From: an uncultured Lachnospiraceae bacterium
Lineage (GTDB): Bacteria; Bacillota; Clostridia; Lachnospirales; Lachnospiraceae
Direction: 5' to 3'
Length of the DNA: 64,000 nucleotides
NCBI GenBank assembly: GCA_910577675.1
Contig: CAJTOR010000001.1
Location: 157,515 to 221,514 of the forward strand
Part shown: positions 63,673 through 64,000 of the stretch, piece after piece
Layout of the letters: each line of letters starts with the position of its first letter
Numbering within the stretch: position 1 is the first letter of the stretch
The notes under the pieces: model-generated
What the model was told of the DNA's origin: nothing
The model's input: only the letters and a program-made list of their open reading frames with translations
Databases searched by the model: none
Translations under genes and position numbers: made by a program

Positions 63673-63701
63673 ATTATACACCACCCGTTTCCAGAAAACA
63701 A
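63673..63701 (-). promoter_or_regulatory. distal sigma-A promoter of the defence operon
   Basis: TTGTTT (63696-63701), 17-bp spacer, perfect TATAAT (63673-63678) on the minus strand, about 185 bp before the helicase start. Confidence 0.65.
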
Positions 63702-64000
63702 TTCCCCTTTCGCGAAATTTAAAGAATTTTTGTCCAAACTGACAGTAAGGGCAGAAATCAAGAACACCAAAGATATTATCAAAGGACAGCACCTTATAGA
63801 CGCTGTCCTCATCATCTTTACATAAATCAATTCACTCAGAATAATTTTTATGCCTGCACTTTGCCATCAATCATATGCTTAAACATTCACCTTTGCATTA
63901 GTTGCCTCTTGATTTATTTCATTAAGTTTTTGAGTTTCTTTATACACTTATCCGTCTATTGCTGAAATATAATCATCCAAAAGTTTATTATATTTACTTA
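63702..64000. other. right flank of the island, coding remnants only
   Basis: No complete gene. Short minus-strand stretches look once coding (NKLLDDYISAIDG then stop; VYKETQKLNEINQEATNAKV then stop, at about 63890-63998), suggesting a decayed gene entering from beyond the window. An 8-bp inverted repeat (AGGACAGC 63783-63790, GCTGTCCT 63802-63809) is present without a T-run. Confidence 0.4.
63828..63856 (+). repeat. right direct repeat bounding the defence operon
   Basis: 29 bp, 26 identical to 53048-53076 in the same orientation, about 10.8 kb away. Confidence 0.6.

Noticed and set aside
1..64000. CRISPR arrays, tRNA or rRNA genes
   Set aside because: No regularly spaced repeats and no recognisable tRNA or rRNA sequence were found on either strand by eye; a tRNAscan and Infernal run would settle small RNAs.

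Overview
The window reads as a chromosomal segment of an anaerobic, spore-forming Firmicute, most likely of the Lachnospiraceae (Clostridium cluster XIVa type). The evidence is the spoIIGA-sigE pair, SpoVE/SpoVD-type cell-wall genes, a PASTA kinase with its PP2C phosphatase, a formate-tetrahydrofolate ligase, a secreted GH5 lipoprotein with a Thr/Pro/Lys-rich linker, strong AGGAGG ribosome-binding sites, and moderate GC with frequent TTG/GTG starts. No rRNA, tRNA or CRISPR array was seen.

Core block, 1-32.1 kb, all on the minus strand (so read from high to low coordinate). It starts at murF and continues priA, def, fmt, a YugP-like protease, rsmB, rlmN, the PP2C phosphatase, the PASTA kinase, rsgA, rpe, a PilZ gene, thiN, ychF and lgt. 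The division/cell-wall (dcw) cluster follows: a 5'-shortened mraZ, rsmH, ftsL, two penicillin-binding proteins, murD, a SEDS protein (ftsW/spoVE), murA, divIB/ftsQ and ftsZ. After a terminator come spoIIGA and sigE, then fhs, which runs off the window. Many genes overlap by 1-20 nt and must be co-translated. mraY, murG and sigG, often found at these positions, are absent.

Middle block, 32.1-46.4 kb. It contains a purine permease of the AzgA type; an unusual three-gene operon behind a perfect consensus promoter (beta-CASP metallo-beta-lactamase protein, GrpE-like protein, large divergent Hsp70); a GH43/GH5 glycoside hydrolase pair; a 49-residue membrane protein; pyrE; a divergent monoglyceride-lipase-like hydrolase; an rlmL-type RNA methyltransferase; and a rhodanese.

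Accessory region, 46.4-64 kb. The first part (46.4-49.4 kb) is AT-rich and scarred. It holds the 3' remnant of an fcl-like gene, the C-terminal piece of a large serine recombinase, two orphan small genes between 23-bp hairpin inverted repeats, and a broken Rpn-family nuclease. Next come an intact GDP-L-fucose synthase with a double operator in its promoter, a divergent XRE regulator, a small Asn/Ser/Lys-rich protein and an ABC-F ATPase. The rest (53.0-63.9 kb) is one tight six-gene minus-strand operon that looks like a composite type III restriction-modification defence island: SNF2-type helicase, DUF4391 protein, four-helix membrane protein, Mod methyltransferase, YhcG/DUF1016 nuclease and Res. 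It lies between imperfect 29-bp direct repeats.

The best candidates for an undescribed system are the MBL/GrpE-like/Hsp70 operon (34.2-39.4 kb) and the six-gene defence operon with its embedded membrane protein (53.1-63.7 kb).
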